Part shown: positions 17,305 through 25,119 of the stretch, in pieces
How the letters are laid out: each line of letters opens with the position of its first letter
Numbering within the stretch: position 1 is the stretch's first letter
NCBI RefSeq assembly: GCF_005217615.1
Contig: NZ_SZNK01000001.1
Location: 1,693,501-1,757,500, forward strand
DNA: 64,000 bases
Origin: Brevibacillus antibioticus
GTDB lineage: Bacteria; Bacillota; Bacilli; Brevibacillales; Brevibacillaceae
Direction: 5' to 3'
Program-made: the position numbers and the translations under genes
Notes under the pieces: model-generated
What the model was told of the DNA's origin: nothing
The model's database searches: none
Seen by the model: only the letters and a program-made list of their open reading frames with translations

Positions 17305-18816
17305 GTGGTGTATCATTTGAATGAAAGCCTCATGCAGAGCGCGAAACAGTTTGCGGATCGTCCAGCCTTGGTCTATATGGGAGAAACGACGACGTATGCA
17401 AAATTCAATCAGCAGGTCGAACATCTCGCAGCTGGACTTGCCCAGCACGGGATTGGAAAAGGGGATGCTGTCGCCCTGCTCATGGATAATCGGCCGTCTT
17501 TTGTAAGCGCTTACTATGCGATACTCCGCGTAGGAGCAGTCGTTGTTCCCATGAACCCCATCTATACGGCGCGCGAAATTAGCTTTATTCTATCGAACAG
17601 TAAAGCAAAAGCAGCCATTGCCTTATCCGCGTTGCAGCCGATACTAACCCCGATGAAGGACCAAATAGAAGATTTACAGCTACTCATCTACACGGAATGT
17701 ATTGAAAATGAAATAACGATCGATCAGCTTGAACAGGAAGGGCAAGGATCAGAGGTAGGCTACGCGGAGCAGGAACGAAACGAAGATGACCTCGCTGTTA
17801 TTCTGTACACATCAGGTACGACTGGCCAGCCAAAAGGAGCGATGCTCTCCCACCGCAATATGGCATCGAATGCTGATGCGATGGGGACATTGTTCGAGCT
17901 GGTACCCGAAGATCGCATGGTCGCCGTACTCCCGATGTTTCACGTCTTCTGCATGACGGTGTGCATGAATGGACCGATTCGAGCGGGAGCGGCCATTATT
18001 ATCGTGCCAAAATTTCATCCGGTAGACGTCCTCCAAACGATTCGTGAGCAAAAAGCCACATGTTTTGCAGGCGTTCCGACCATGTACAACTATCTACTTC
18101 AGCTGCCGACTGCGACAAAAGAAGATTTCTCCTCCATCCGAATATACTGCTCGGGAGGTGCATCTATGCCGGTCGAGCTCCTGCACAAATTCGAAGCGAA
18201 ATACGATGCCAAGGTACTGGAGGGCTACGGTTTGTCCGAGGCAGCCCCAGCTACAACATTCAATCCATTGCACGGGATCAGAAAGCCAGGATCGGTTGGA
18301 ATCGATATCCCGCTTGTGAAGAACAAGGTCGTCGATCCCGAAGGAAACGAAGTCGCACGTGGAGAAGTGGGTGAGCTGGTAGTACAAGGGCCCAACGTCA
18401 TGATAGGATACCTCGGTTTGCCAGATGATACGGCCGCAGCGCTTCGAGATGGTTGGCTGTATACGGGAGACATGGCCCGTATGGATGAAGAAGGATATGT
18501 GTACATCGTTGACCGCAAAAAAGACATGATTCTCGTTGACGGCTATAACGTGTACCCGCGTGAGGTAGAAGAAGTGTTATACCAGCATCCTGCGATTATC
18601 GAGGCGGCTGTGATCGGAATTCCTGACGAGGTGCATGGCGAGGCAGTCAAGGCATTTGTGGCATTGAAGGAAATAGCGGTTTCTCAAGAGGATATCATGG
18701 CGTTTTGTCGTGACAAGCTGGCGAAATACAAAGTTCCTCGTCAGGTCGAAATTGTAGCAGAGCTTCCCAAAAACAGTACGGGGAAAATCTTGCGTCGCTC
18801 GTTACGCACCTCTTAA
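17305..18816 (+). CDS. AMP-forming acyl-CoA synthetase
   Basis: The 503-aa member of the ANL superfamily carries every core motif: LYTSGTTGQPKGAMLSH (P-loop), YGLSEAAPATTFNP, the Asp of LYTGDMARMDEEGYVYIVDRKKDMI, the hinge region, and the catalytic Lys of KNSTGKILRRSL near the C-terminus. GTG 17305 has AAGGAGGT 7 bases upstream. It converts a carboxylic acid, ATP and CoA to acyl-CoA. The family does not reveal the acid; long- to medium-chain or aromatic acids are possible. It is the last gene of the RpiR-headed run, 60 bases after the MFS gene and before a strong terminator. Confidence 0.92.
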   Translation: MVYHLNESLMQSAKQFADRPALVYMGETTTYAKFNQQVEHLAAGLAQHGIGKGDAVALLMDNRPSFVSAYYAILRVGAVVVPMNPIYTAREISFILSNSKAKAAIALSALQPILTPMKDQIEDLQLLIYTECIENEITIDQLEQEGQGSEVGYAEQERNEDDLAVILYTSGTTGQPKGAMLSHRNMASNADAMGTLFELVPEDRMVAVLPMFHVFCMTVCMNGPIRAGAAIIIVPKFHPVDVLQTIREQKATCFAGVPTMYNYLLQLPTATKEDFSSIRIYCSGGASMPVELLHKFEAKYDAKVLEGYGLSEAAPATTFNPLHGIRKPGSVGIDIPLVKNKVVDPEGNEVARGEVGELVVQGPNVMIGYLGLPDDTAAALRDGWLYTGDMARMDEEGYVYIVDRKKDMILVDGYNVYPREVEEVLYQHPAIIEAAVIGIPDEVHGEAVKAFVALKEIAVSQEDIMAFCRDKLAKYKVPRQVEIVAELPKNSTGKILRRSLRTS

Positions 18817-18842
18817 ACGATCGCACGATGAAATGAAAAATG

Positions 18843-18883
18843 CCAGCTCACACAATGATCCTTTTGTTGTAAGCTGGTTTTTT
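18843..18883 (+). terminator. Intrinsic terminator
   Basis: CCAGCTcACA... pairs with ...TGTaAGCTGG, followed by TTTTTT. It closes the RpiR-CapA-MFS-ligase unit. Confidence 0.9.
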
Positions 18884-18939
18884 CGTGTCACGGAGGTACA
18901 CGAGTTTGGGTTTGTAGAATGTAGAACGGGATGTGGAGG

Positions 18940-19241
18940 TGTTTGGGTTGCTGCGTTTGATTTTGCGCCCGAATTGCAAAATATGCCAGGCGAATACGCA
19001 CCCACAGTCGGCTGTATTTTTTTGGTATTAGATGACGAATAGCCAGCAAGTAGGGAAAAAACTAGCCTTGGCGATCATGGACGAAGCAACATTACGAGGC
19101 TATTCATTCATCCGATTAGATTCGCTTCCTACGATGGAACAAGCGATTCAGCTTTACCGCTCGTTGGGCTTCTATCCAATTGAGCCCTATCGTTTTAATC
19201 CGATTGAAGGCACGCTGTATATGGAGAAAAAGCTCATATAA
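18940..19241 (+). pseudogene. GNAT acetyltransferase remnant
   Basis: Two frames contain parts of one GNAT-type acetyltransferase. The first (to 19042) reads FDFAPELQNMPGEYAPTVGC, a typical N-terminal region of the family. The second (19032-19241) reads KLALAIMDEATLRGYSFIRLD followed by YRSLGFYPIEPYRFNPIEGT, the typical C-terminal half. The acetyl-CoA loop region between them is missing and the frame changes at the junction, and the N-terminus is also disturbed. It has both a deletion and a frameshift, so no active enzyme is expected. Confidence 0.8.
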
Positions 19242-19269
19242 AAAGAAGATTAAACGCCAATTAAACCGG

Positions 19270-19404
19270 CTAGGCTTGTTGTTTGGTGAGGTCAGCCTCT
19301 CGCAATCTTTTCATCATGGGTAGCAGAACAAAAAATGGTCCAATGGACATTATGGCACTGAGAATATGTAGATAAAGAATCGCCTTATATAATAAAATGC
19401 CCAC
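19270..19404 (-). pseudogene. Membrane-protein fragment
   Basis: A 44-codon minus-strand frame (19404 to 19270) encodes a hydrophobic stretch, LYKAILYLHILSAIMSIGPF, then a basic-to-acidic tail LPMMKRLREADLTKQQA. It looks like the C-terminal or N-terminal piece of a multi-pass membrane protein, with no ribosome binding site. A second coding-like fragment on the plus strand (19442-19564, ending HYHRLAARL) adjoins it. The whole stretch from 18940 to 19620 therefore looks like decayed genes. Confidence 0.4.
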
Positions 19405-19623
19405 CGTTATTTTTTCATGTCCGGGCTAAATTCATGGACCCACACTCGCATTTGCGGCAGCCAAGGCATCCCAGGATGAGATGATAGAATGGATTGCTTA
19501 TATTCCTCTACATTTGAATATCCCTCTTGCTTGGCATTATCATCGGTTAGCAGCTCGCCTATAAATCATTCATCCCCATAATGGAAAAGTCCTGTTTCAA
19601 AACCGAGGGCTTTTTGTGTTTGT

Positions 19624-20496
19624 TTAGCAGGATGAAAATATGTTAGCTACTAATTTTTCTGTAGCAGGGCTGAGGACTTTATTTTTTTTGCGGATTAATC
19701 CAACAGGTAAAGCGAATGAAATGTCATCGATGTCACGAATAGCGTATTCATGTGAATTGGCAACGAAATTGCTAGGTAGCATAGCAATACCAAACTCTTG
19801 TAATACAAGATTTAAAACCATCTCCACGTTTGCTGCATCGTAATTAGAGTGTAAATGAAAACCATGATGAAGAAAAACATGCTCTATTTTTCGCCGATAA
19901 TCACACAATTGTCCAGTTAAAATGAAATTTTCATTTTCCAAATCACACATGTAAATTTTATCTTGTGTAGATAATGGATGGTCGATTGGCAGTATCAAAC
20001 AAAGCTTTTCTTCATATAGCGGATAAAATTCAAGATTTAATTCGGGTGAAGGAGGGGGACATAAGGCAATATCAAGTTCGTTAGCGATAATCCGTTGACT
20101 AAATTGTTGGGTTACGCCACTTTCGATGGAAAGACAAATTTGTGGATGTTCTTTCATAAACGTTGTTAGTACGGAAATCAAATTTGTTTTGCCAATGGAA
20201 TCAATTGCTCCAATCCGAATAAGTCCTTTCTGACCGATTGAAAATTCTTTTGCGGTTTGGGTGATTACATCCACTTGATTTAATAAAATATCTGCTTGTT
20301 CTTTCACAAGTCTTCCGGCTTCGGTTAGCACCATTTGTTTTCCTTTACGCTCAAACAGTTCGATGCCGAGATTTTCTTCTAATTGATTGATGTGTAGGGT
20401 GATGGTAGATTGTGCGTATTGCAGCAGATTTGCTGCTTTTATCTGACTACCACATTGGACAACAGCTTGAAATGTCTGTAACAAACGAATTTCCAT
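19624..20496 (-). CDS. LysR-family transcription regulator
   Basis: The 290-aa protein has the standard LysR layout: a winged HTH at residues 1-60 (LLQTFQAVVQCGSQIKAANL and LGIELFERKGKQMVLTEAG) and a periplasmic-binding-type effector domain from about 90 (GLIRIGAIDSIGKTNLISVL). AGGAG precedes ATG 20496. It is divergent from the cupin gene with 90 bases between them, the usual LysR arrangement with its target. The coding sequence is richer in AT than most neighbours. The effector is unknown. Confidence 0.92.
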   Translation of the reverse strand: MEIRLLQTFQAVVQCGSQIKAANLLQYAQSTITLHINQLEENLGIELFERKGKQMVLTEAGRLVKEQADILLNQVDVITQTAKEFSIGQKGLIRIGAIDSIGKTNLISVLTTFMKEHPQICLSIESGVTQQFSQRIIANELDIALCPPPSPELNLEFYPLYEEKLCLILPIDHPLSTQDKIYMCDLENENFILTGQLCDYRRKIEHVFLHHGFHLHSNYDAANVEMVLNLVLQEFGIAMLPSNFVANSHEYAIRDIDDISFALPVGLIRKKNKVLSPATEKLVANIFSSC

Positions 20497-20586
20497 AATT
20501 CATTTCTCCTGAAGAATAGTTCATTTTTGTTCATATTTACTAATATAACATCGTAAATTACTATTTATATAGAAGGAGATGATAAC

Positions 20587-20895
20587 ATGAAAGATTTATT
20601 TTCCGTTGATATCACAAACAGTGAGTGGAAATTTGTTATGGATGGTATAGAACAAATTCCATTACGAGATGAGAATGGTGAACTGCGTTATGTCGTGCGA
20701 TTTGCACCGGGGGCAAAATTCCCTCAACATACGCATAAGGATACCGAGGAGTTATTCGTATTAGATGGAACTCTTATCAGCAATGATGTTGAGTATGGAG
20801 CAGGTTCTTATCTCTGTTATGGACCTAATACAAAACATGAACCATGGTCTGAAAAGGGTTGTTTGGTTCTTGTAATGGAGCGTAATGCTGGATAG
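20587..20895 (+). CDS. Small cupin-domain protein (ChrR-like)
   Basis: The single-domain cupin of 102 aa has motif 1 at FPQHTHKDTEELFVLDGTL (His, His, Glu metal ligands) and motif 2 near GSYLCYGPNTKHEPWSEKGC (His). The ligand pattern looks complete, so a metal-dependent dioxygenase or isomerase role is possible, as is a sensory role like the cupin of ChrR. AGAAGGAGATG precedes ATG 20587. It is divergent from the LysR gene and probably its target. Confidence 0.85.
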   Translation: MKDLFSVDITNSEWKFVMDGIEQIPLRDENGELRYVVRFAPGAKFPQHTHKDTEELFVLDGTLISNDVEYGAGSYLCYGPNTKHEPWSEKGCLVLVMERNAG

Positions 20896-20993
20896 TGTTT
20901 TTCAGTTTCTGTTTTTTTGTGTAGGAAATTATTAATTTTTATTGTTTTCATGCAAACATTGCCACATAGATTGGATACCTTCATTCTAAGAGG

Positions 20994-21021
20994 AAACCGC
21001 TCGAAAAGGAGCGGTTTTTTT
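20994..21021 (+). terminator. Intrinsic terminator of cupin gene
   Basis: AAACCGCTC and GAGCGGTTT pair around AAAAG, with a run of seven T. Confidence 0.9.
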
Positions 21022-21289
21022 ATGTTGTGTGCCCAGCAAGCCGTCCATCAAGCGAAAATACCTGAAGTGATTGGTGGTCTGTACGCCGATGGTTGGAGTC
21101 ATCATTGCTCACCTAGCTCATCGACGTATTGATGATTGCATGCGTAATTAAACCAGGCGGAACAAATGATTCGGATTATCACTTCTATTGGCTTGTCACG
21201 GATGGATCCAAAAGGGCCTCTCAACGATACAAACCTAGAATCTTTAGGTAGAGGGGAGGCTCTTTTCTGTTCTTTACACTCACCTTTAT

Positions 21290-21320
21290 GTAAGTAACTG
21301 AACAAAATGTGCATACTTAC
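21290..21320 (+). promoter_or_regulatory. Candidate HxlR operator upstream of quinone reductase
   Basis: GTAAGT (21290-21295) and ACTTAC (21315-21320) form an inverted repeat, and the right half, TGTGCATACTTAC, recurs in altered form (TGCACATACTTTACC) upstream of the HxlR gene at 22409-22429. Shared sites are expected if HxlR controls both genes. Confidence 0.5.
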
Positions 21321-21379
21321 AAATTTCCAGCAAGCATCTTATACTCATAAAACATCAAACCTTCAAGGAGGACCTTACT

Positions 21380-21943
21380 TTGAAAACTCTTGTCATCGTC
21401 ACTCATCCAAGCATCGAAACATCCGTCATCAATAAGCGATGGGTAGAAGAACTCAAAAAATATCCAGAAAAGTATACCGTACACGAATTGCATAAGATTT
21501 ATCCAGATGGAAACATTGATGTGGAAAAAGAACAACAATGGATTGAATCACATGGGAATCTTGTTTTACAGTTCCCGGTTTACTGGTTTAATTGTCCGCC
21601 ACTCCTGAAAAAATGGCTTGACGATGTGTTCGCATATGGGTGGGCTTACGGTTCAAAGGGAGGCGATAAATTAAAGAATCGCAAAGCAGCATTAGCCGTA
21701 TCTGCTGGAATTAGGAAAGAGGATTATCAGGAAGAGGGAAGATATCGGTATACACTGGAGCAAATATTGACCCCTTTTGAAACAACCTTCCGTTACTGCG
21801 ATGCGGATTATCGTTCATTCTTTGCCTATTATGGTGCAGAGACAGAGTCAGGGGAAAATGAACCTGGTCAAGAGCTTGAGCCGACTGGCAGCATATTGGA
21901 TAAGACCGCACAAGATTATGTGAAATTCATTGATAGCCTGTAA
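21380..21943 (+). CDS. NAD(P)H-dependent quinone reductase, flavodoxin-like
   Basis: The 187-aa protein of the NQO1/KefF-type flavodoxin fold family reduces quinones or similar electrophiles with NAD(P)H and FMN. Typical segments are LVIVTHPSIETSVINKRWVE at the N-terminus (flavin phosphate site), LVLQFPVYWFNCPPLLKKWL followed by DDVFAYGWAYG, and the C-terminal helix region. TTG 21380 is the start, with AAGGAGG (21365-21371) upstream. It is convergent with an HxlR-type regulator gene and shares a terminator with it. Pairs like this in Bacillus respond to quinones and aldehydes. Confidence 0.9.
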   Translation: MKTLVIVTHPSIETSVINKRWVEELKKYPEKYTVHELHKIYPDGNIDVEKEQQWIESHGNLVLQFPVYWFNCPPLLKKWLDDVFAYGWAYGSKGGDKLKNRKAALAVSAGIRKEDYQEEGRYRYTLEQILTPFETTFRYCDADYRSFFAYYGAETESGENEPGQELEPTGSILDKTAQDYVKFIDSL

Positions 21944-21956
21944 AAGGCCCCATGAA

Positions 21957-21995
21957 AAAAGAAGTATTTCCTCGTTTGGGGGAGATACTTCTTTT
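21957..21995. terminator. Bidirectional intrinsic terminator
   Basis: AAAAGAAGTATTTCC pairs with GGAGATACTTCTTTT (one mismatch). A and T runs on the two sides make it work for both the plus-strand reductase and the minus-strand regulator. Confidence 0.85.
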
Positions 21996-22012
21996 CATGT
22001 TAGAAACAATCA

Positions 22013-22378
22013 TTATGCCTGCTGCTTTACAGCATTTTGAGGGGGTAAGCTGTTTTTCTCTCCCCAGTCGCACATCATATTTAACAAGGGGATGAGAGAT
22101 AGACCACGCTCTGATAAGGAATATTCCACTTTGGGAGGGACTTGGGGAAATTCCTTGCGGATGATCAAGTCATCAGCCTCCAGCTCTTTTAACATCAAGC
22201 TCAGCGTTTTAAAGGAAATGGTACCGATACTTCGCTTCAGCTCATTATGCCGCATCACCTTATTTTCAGCGAGCCAATACAAAATGATCATTTTATATTT
22301 CCCGCCTATTAAAGACAATGTATAGCCAAAGCCAGTGTCTTTTAACTCTACACCGGTCGGAACACAGGTTTCACGCAC
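22013..22378 (-). CDS. HxlR-family (DUF24) transcription regulator
   Basis: The winged-helix regulator of about 121 aa reads FGYTLSLIGGKYKMIILYWL, then MRHNELKRSIGTISFKTLSL and PPKVEYSLSERGLSLIPLLN, all typical HxlR. GTG 22378 is preferred because AAAGGAG stands 10 bases upstream. It yields an N-terminus MRETCVPTG with a Cys at position 5, close to the redox-sensing Cys6 of B. subtilis YodB. A longer frame from 22438 lacks an SD and would bury this Cys. It probably represses itself and the reductase gene through the shared motif described nearby. Confidence 0.88.
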   Translation of the reverse strand: MRETCVPTGVELKDTGFGYTLSLIGGKYKMIILYWLAENKVMRHNELKRSIGTISFKTLSLMLKELEADDLIIRKEFPQVPPKVEYSLSERGLSLIPLLNMMCDWGEKNSLPPQNAVKQQA

Positions 22379-22408
22379 AAAGTACACTCTCCTTTGGAAA
22401 GTAAGGTT

Positions 22409-22429
22409 GGTAAATGCACATACTTTACC
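22409..22429 (-). promoter_or_regulatory. Candidate HxlR autoregulatory operator
   Basis: An inverted repeat (GGTAAA ... TTTACC) with CATACTT in its right half lies 31 bases upstream of the HxlR start and resembles the site at 21290-21320. Confidence 0.5.
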
Positions 22430-22484
22430 ATACATCATACTGCTATTTTAGGAAAGTGATGCCAAGCAAGAAACCTTTGAACGT

Positions 22485-23996
22485 TTATGATTCGACACTC
22501 TTTTGATGGCGCTCAAGCTTGCCAGGGCCTGCGTATAGTACGGTAAAGAAACCAATAACGCCGAAAATCAATCCCACAATATAACCATGATTGATGGCAT
22601 TTCCTAGAGAGTCACTCAGAAAAGAATAAACATTCGGCTCGATTTTTAACGGCTCACGCATGAGAACTTCAGGATTAAGCAGATCAGCTACTTTTTCCAA
22701 GGAAATGCCATGTAATGATGCCCCTGTGGATACGATACTCGCATAATTTTGGTTCACAACAGCAGCCATGATCGATGCACCGAGTACGCCTCCCATGTTT
22801 CGACAAAACCCAACGATCGAGGAAGAAATACCGATATATTGTTTATCAACCGAATGCACGATCGCGTTTTGTGCAACGCTCATTAACGGCCCGATTGCAG
22901 CAAACCCGAGCAGAATCATCAAGAGTGTTAAGAAAAAGAAGGAAATGCCTGTTGAAACGTACATAAGCAAAATAGAACTGACTACACAAGCGAGCATAGA
23001 GAACGCCATGAGAGATCGAAAGGGAAATCTTGTTTGCAACATTCCGAATACCACGGCTCCTCCCGTCAAAGAGAGCATCAACGGGGTCAAAACACTATTG
23101 GAGTTCGGATATCCAAGTACGGCCACAGCGAAAATAGGCAAATAAGTGATAACAGCAAACATGATGGCACCTTGAGAAAGACAGGCGATACATGTCGCGA
23201 CCACCATGCGGTTTTGAAAAATTTGAAAGGGGAGGATCGGTTCCTCTGCATGACGTTCTACCATGATAAAAGTGAACCCGACTATTACGGACAGGGCAAA
23301 CAGGGAGATGATTGGCCACGAAGACCACTCATATACTTTTCCTCCCCATTCAAGCGCCAGCATGACTGCTATACAGGCGACAATTAATGTAACGGTACCC
23401 AAATAGTCAATCTTTGGCTTTGTATGGGAACGGGATTCTTTCAGGGAAAACAGAAGAGTGAAGAGAGACAACAAACCGATCGGAACATTGACATAAAAGC
23501 ACCAACGCCACCCCAAGTAATCAGAGAGCAAGGTCCCGACTTGAGGTCCGGCGATAGAAGAGAGCCCAAAGATTCCGGCAAACACGCCAGAGATCCGTGC
23601 CGAATATTTCGGATCAGAGGATAGCGTAAATAGGATTGTGAAAGTAATCGGAAAGAGAGCCCCTGAACCAATTCCTTGAAGGGCACGGAAAACAATTAGC
23701 TGTTCGATGCTTTGGGCAACGCCACAAAGTGCCGAGCCAATGAGAAAAATCGTAATGCCAAGTAAGTAAAACAACTTGCGTCCAAAAAGATCGGACATTT
23801 TCCCGAAGATGAGCATCGTACTGGTTGCGGCTAATACGTACGAAGTGAAAACCCAGCTCATGCTTTCAAAGCCACCGATATCTTTAATAATGGGACTAAT
23901 GGCCGCTGAGGTGATGGTATTGTCGAGGGAAGACATCAATAGGCCCAGTGCCATTGCAAGGATAATGAAGCGATTACGTTTTTCGAATCGTGACAT
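22485..23996 (-). CDS. DHA2-family MFS drug exporter (EmrB/QacA type)
   Basis: The 503-aa carrier has about fourteen hydrophobic segments. The first membrane segment carries the DHA2 signature LMSSLDNTITSAAISPIIKD. GKMSDLFGRK is motif A of loop 2-3, and GSGALFPITFTILF and GIFGLSSIAGPQVGTLLSDY cover motifs B and C of antiporters. AGAGAGGAG precedes ATG 23996. It exports cationic or lipophilic compounds by proton antiport; the actual substrate is unknown. It lies between the HxlR and MerR genes on the same strand. The MerR/TipA-type regulator upstream is a plausible controller. Confidence 0.92.
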   Translation of the reverse strand: MSRFEKRNRFIILAMALGLLMSSLDNTITSAAISPIIKDIGGFESMSWVFTSYVLAATSTMLIFGKMSDLFGRKLFYLLGITIFLIGSALCGVAQSIEQLIVFRALQGIGSGALFPITFTILFTLSSDPKYSARISGVFAGIFGLSSIAGPQVGTLLSDYLGWRWCFYVNVPIGLLSLFTLLFSLKESRSHTKPKIDYLGTVTLIVACIAVMLALEWGGKVYEWSSWPIISLFALSVIVGFTFIMVERHAEEPILPFQIFQNRMVVATCIACLSQGAIMFAVITYLPIFAVAVLGYPNSNSVLTPLMLSLTGGAVVFGMLQTRFPFRSLMAFSMLACVVSSILLMYVSTGISFFFLTLLMILLGFAAIGPLMSVAQNAIVHSVDKQYIGISSSIVGFCRNMGGVLGASIMAAVVNQNYASIVSTGASLHGISLEKVADLLNPEVLMREPLKIEPNVYSFLSDSLGNAINHGYIVGLIFGVIGFFTVLYAGPGKLERHQKSVES

Positions 23997-24198
23997 AAAA
24001 AGCGAACTCCTCTCTCTTTTTTCTATTCATTTAGCAAACTTCGCTACAAGACTATTATTTGTGCATTCGTTTCTAATAAATAGGGAGAGAACAGTTGCAA
24101 ATCAAACTTTACATCGTTGATGAATTTGACAAAAAAGCACAGTCAATCTTGACAAGCATATGATCGGGCGGTAATCTAACGCATCAGATAGGAATGAA

Positions 24199-24232
24199 AC
24201 AAAAAACCGGGGAGTTGAAGCTCACCCGGTTT
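24199..24232 (-). terminator. Intrinsic terminator of MerR gene
   Basis: On the minus strand AACCGGGTGAGC pairs with CTCCCCGGTT, followed by a T run. A separate palindrome lies just upstream of it (24237-24254). Confidence 0.85.
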
Positions 24233-24236
24233 AACT

Positions 24237-24254
24237 GTTAAACGGTCGTTTAAC
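24237..24254. repeat. Palindrome at the 3' end of the MerR gene
   Basis: GTTAAACG and CGTTTAAC are perfect 8-bp arms around a 2-base centre, seven bases past the stop codon. The AAACGGTCGTTT core resembles operators of TetR-type repressors, but no such regulator is nearby. Confidence 0.6.
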
Positions 24255-24260
24255 TATACG

Positions 24261-24998
24261 TTACTTGGTGGCGTAATTTTCGGCTGCCATGCAAATATAG
24301 TAGCTTAATCCCGTTTGCTGTTCTTCCAACATAGTGCGGTGGAACTCATCTGATAGGAAAAACCTTGACTGCTCGGCAAAAGCTCTCGCATCAATCGGAT
24401 GGGCTTTTTGCAAAAAAGCAAGATGATTTTCGATCGCAGAAACAACTGTTTCATCATCGATACTTTTGTTGTTTTTCAACGCCTCTGCCATAGATGTCAT
24501 GAAAGCAGTCGCTTCGGCAGCTTTTTCATTCATGGAAGCTACGTCCAGATTCTCTGTATCCAATTGAAAATCGTAGGCTTTCTGCAAATGCTCATTTTGT
24601 TGAGAGAATGCCTGCTGCCATTCTTCTTCGTTTAATCCATCAAACATTTGCTCAGTGGACATATTTCCTCTCTTCCTTTCGTGTCGGATCGTTTCTTCTA
24701 AAGTAAGCAAGATGCGCTCCATTCGAAGCTGGCGTGCCTTTAACATCGTTTGTTGCTCAGATAAACAACGAAGTCTGTCTGGTTCGTGATCAAGAGCAGC
24801 TTTAATCCTGTCCAACGAAAAATCCAGCTCACGATAAAACAAGATTTGTTGTAACCGCTTGAGTTCATTCTCACCATAATATCTGTATCCATTTTCTGTA
24901 ACGATTTCGGGCATCAGCAAGCCAATCTTTTGATAATGGTACAGTGTCTTGATTGTGGTACCAGACAGTTTGGCTACCTCGTTAACGGTATACAACAT
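24261..24998 (-). CDS. MerR-family regulator with TipAS antibiotic-recognition domain
   Basis: The 245-aa protein has an N-terminal MerR HTH (YTVNEVAKLSGTTIKTLYHY, GLLMPEIVTENGYRYY), a dimer coiled coil up to about residue 110, and a C-terminal TipAS-type domain. The segment HPIDARAFAEQSRFFLSDEF and a late YYICMAAENYA stretch are typical of TipAS. TipAL of Streptomyces binds thiopeptides in this domain and switches on its own promoter. AGGAGGTG precedes ATG 24998, and a MerR-type 19-bp-spaced promoter lies just upstream. The DHA2 exporter downstream is a likely target. Confidence 0.9.
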   Translation of the reverse strand: MLYTVNEVAKLSGTTIKTLYHYQKIGLLMPEIVTENGYRYYGENELKRLQQILFYRELDFSLDRIKAALDHEPDRLRCLSEQQTMLKARQLRMERILLTLEETIRHERKRGNMSTEQMFDGLNEEEWQQAFSQQNEHLQKAYDFQLDTENLDVASMNEKAAEATAFMTSMAEALKNNKSIDDETVVSAIENHLAFLQKAHPIDARAFAEQSRFFLSDEFHRTMLEEQQTGLSYYICMAAENYATK

Positions 24999-25020
24999 GG
25001 CGATTCACCTCCTGAAATTG

Positions 25021-25051
25021 AGTTTGCAGTCTGACCTTAGGTTGGAGTCAA
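25021..25051 (-). promoter_or_regulatory. MerR-type promoter with 19-bp spacer
   Basis: On the minus strand the -35 TTGACT (25051-25046) and -10 CAAACT (25026-25021) are 19 bases apart, and the spacer holds the dyad ACCTAAGGT. Over-long spacers with a dyad are the hallmark of MerR-controlled promoters. Confidence 0.7.
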
Positions 25052-25095
25052 GCGAAAAAAAGTAAGTAGAGGGGAAAATGGTTGAGCTCAGCAAA

Positions 25096-25119
25096 AAGCC
25101 GCCGTTTTATCGGCGGCCG
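25096..25119. repeat. Left 24-bp target-site duplication of IS1182-type element
   Basis: An exact 24-base copy of the hairpin sequence at 26671-26694. It is itself a palindrome (AAGCCGCCG...CGGCGGCCG). Confidence 0.9.

Larger units (their letters stand above)
20896..21379. other. Intergenic region with two hairpins and coding-like scraps
   Basis: A terminator (20994-21021) ends the cupin transcript, and a second imperfect hairpin with TTTT lies at 21213-21266. Short frames between them (for example VHQAKIPEVIGGLYADGWSH at about 21037-21100) look like protein scraps without starts or ribosome sites. The promoter region of the quinone reductase occupies the last 90 bases. Confidence 0.5.
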
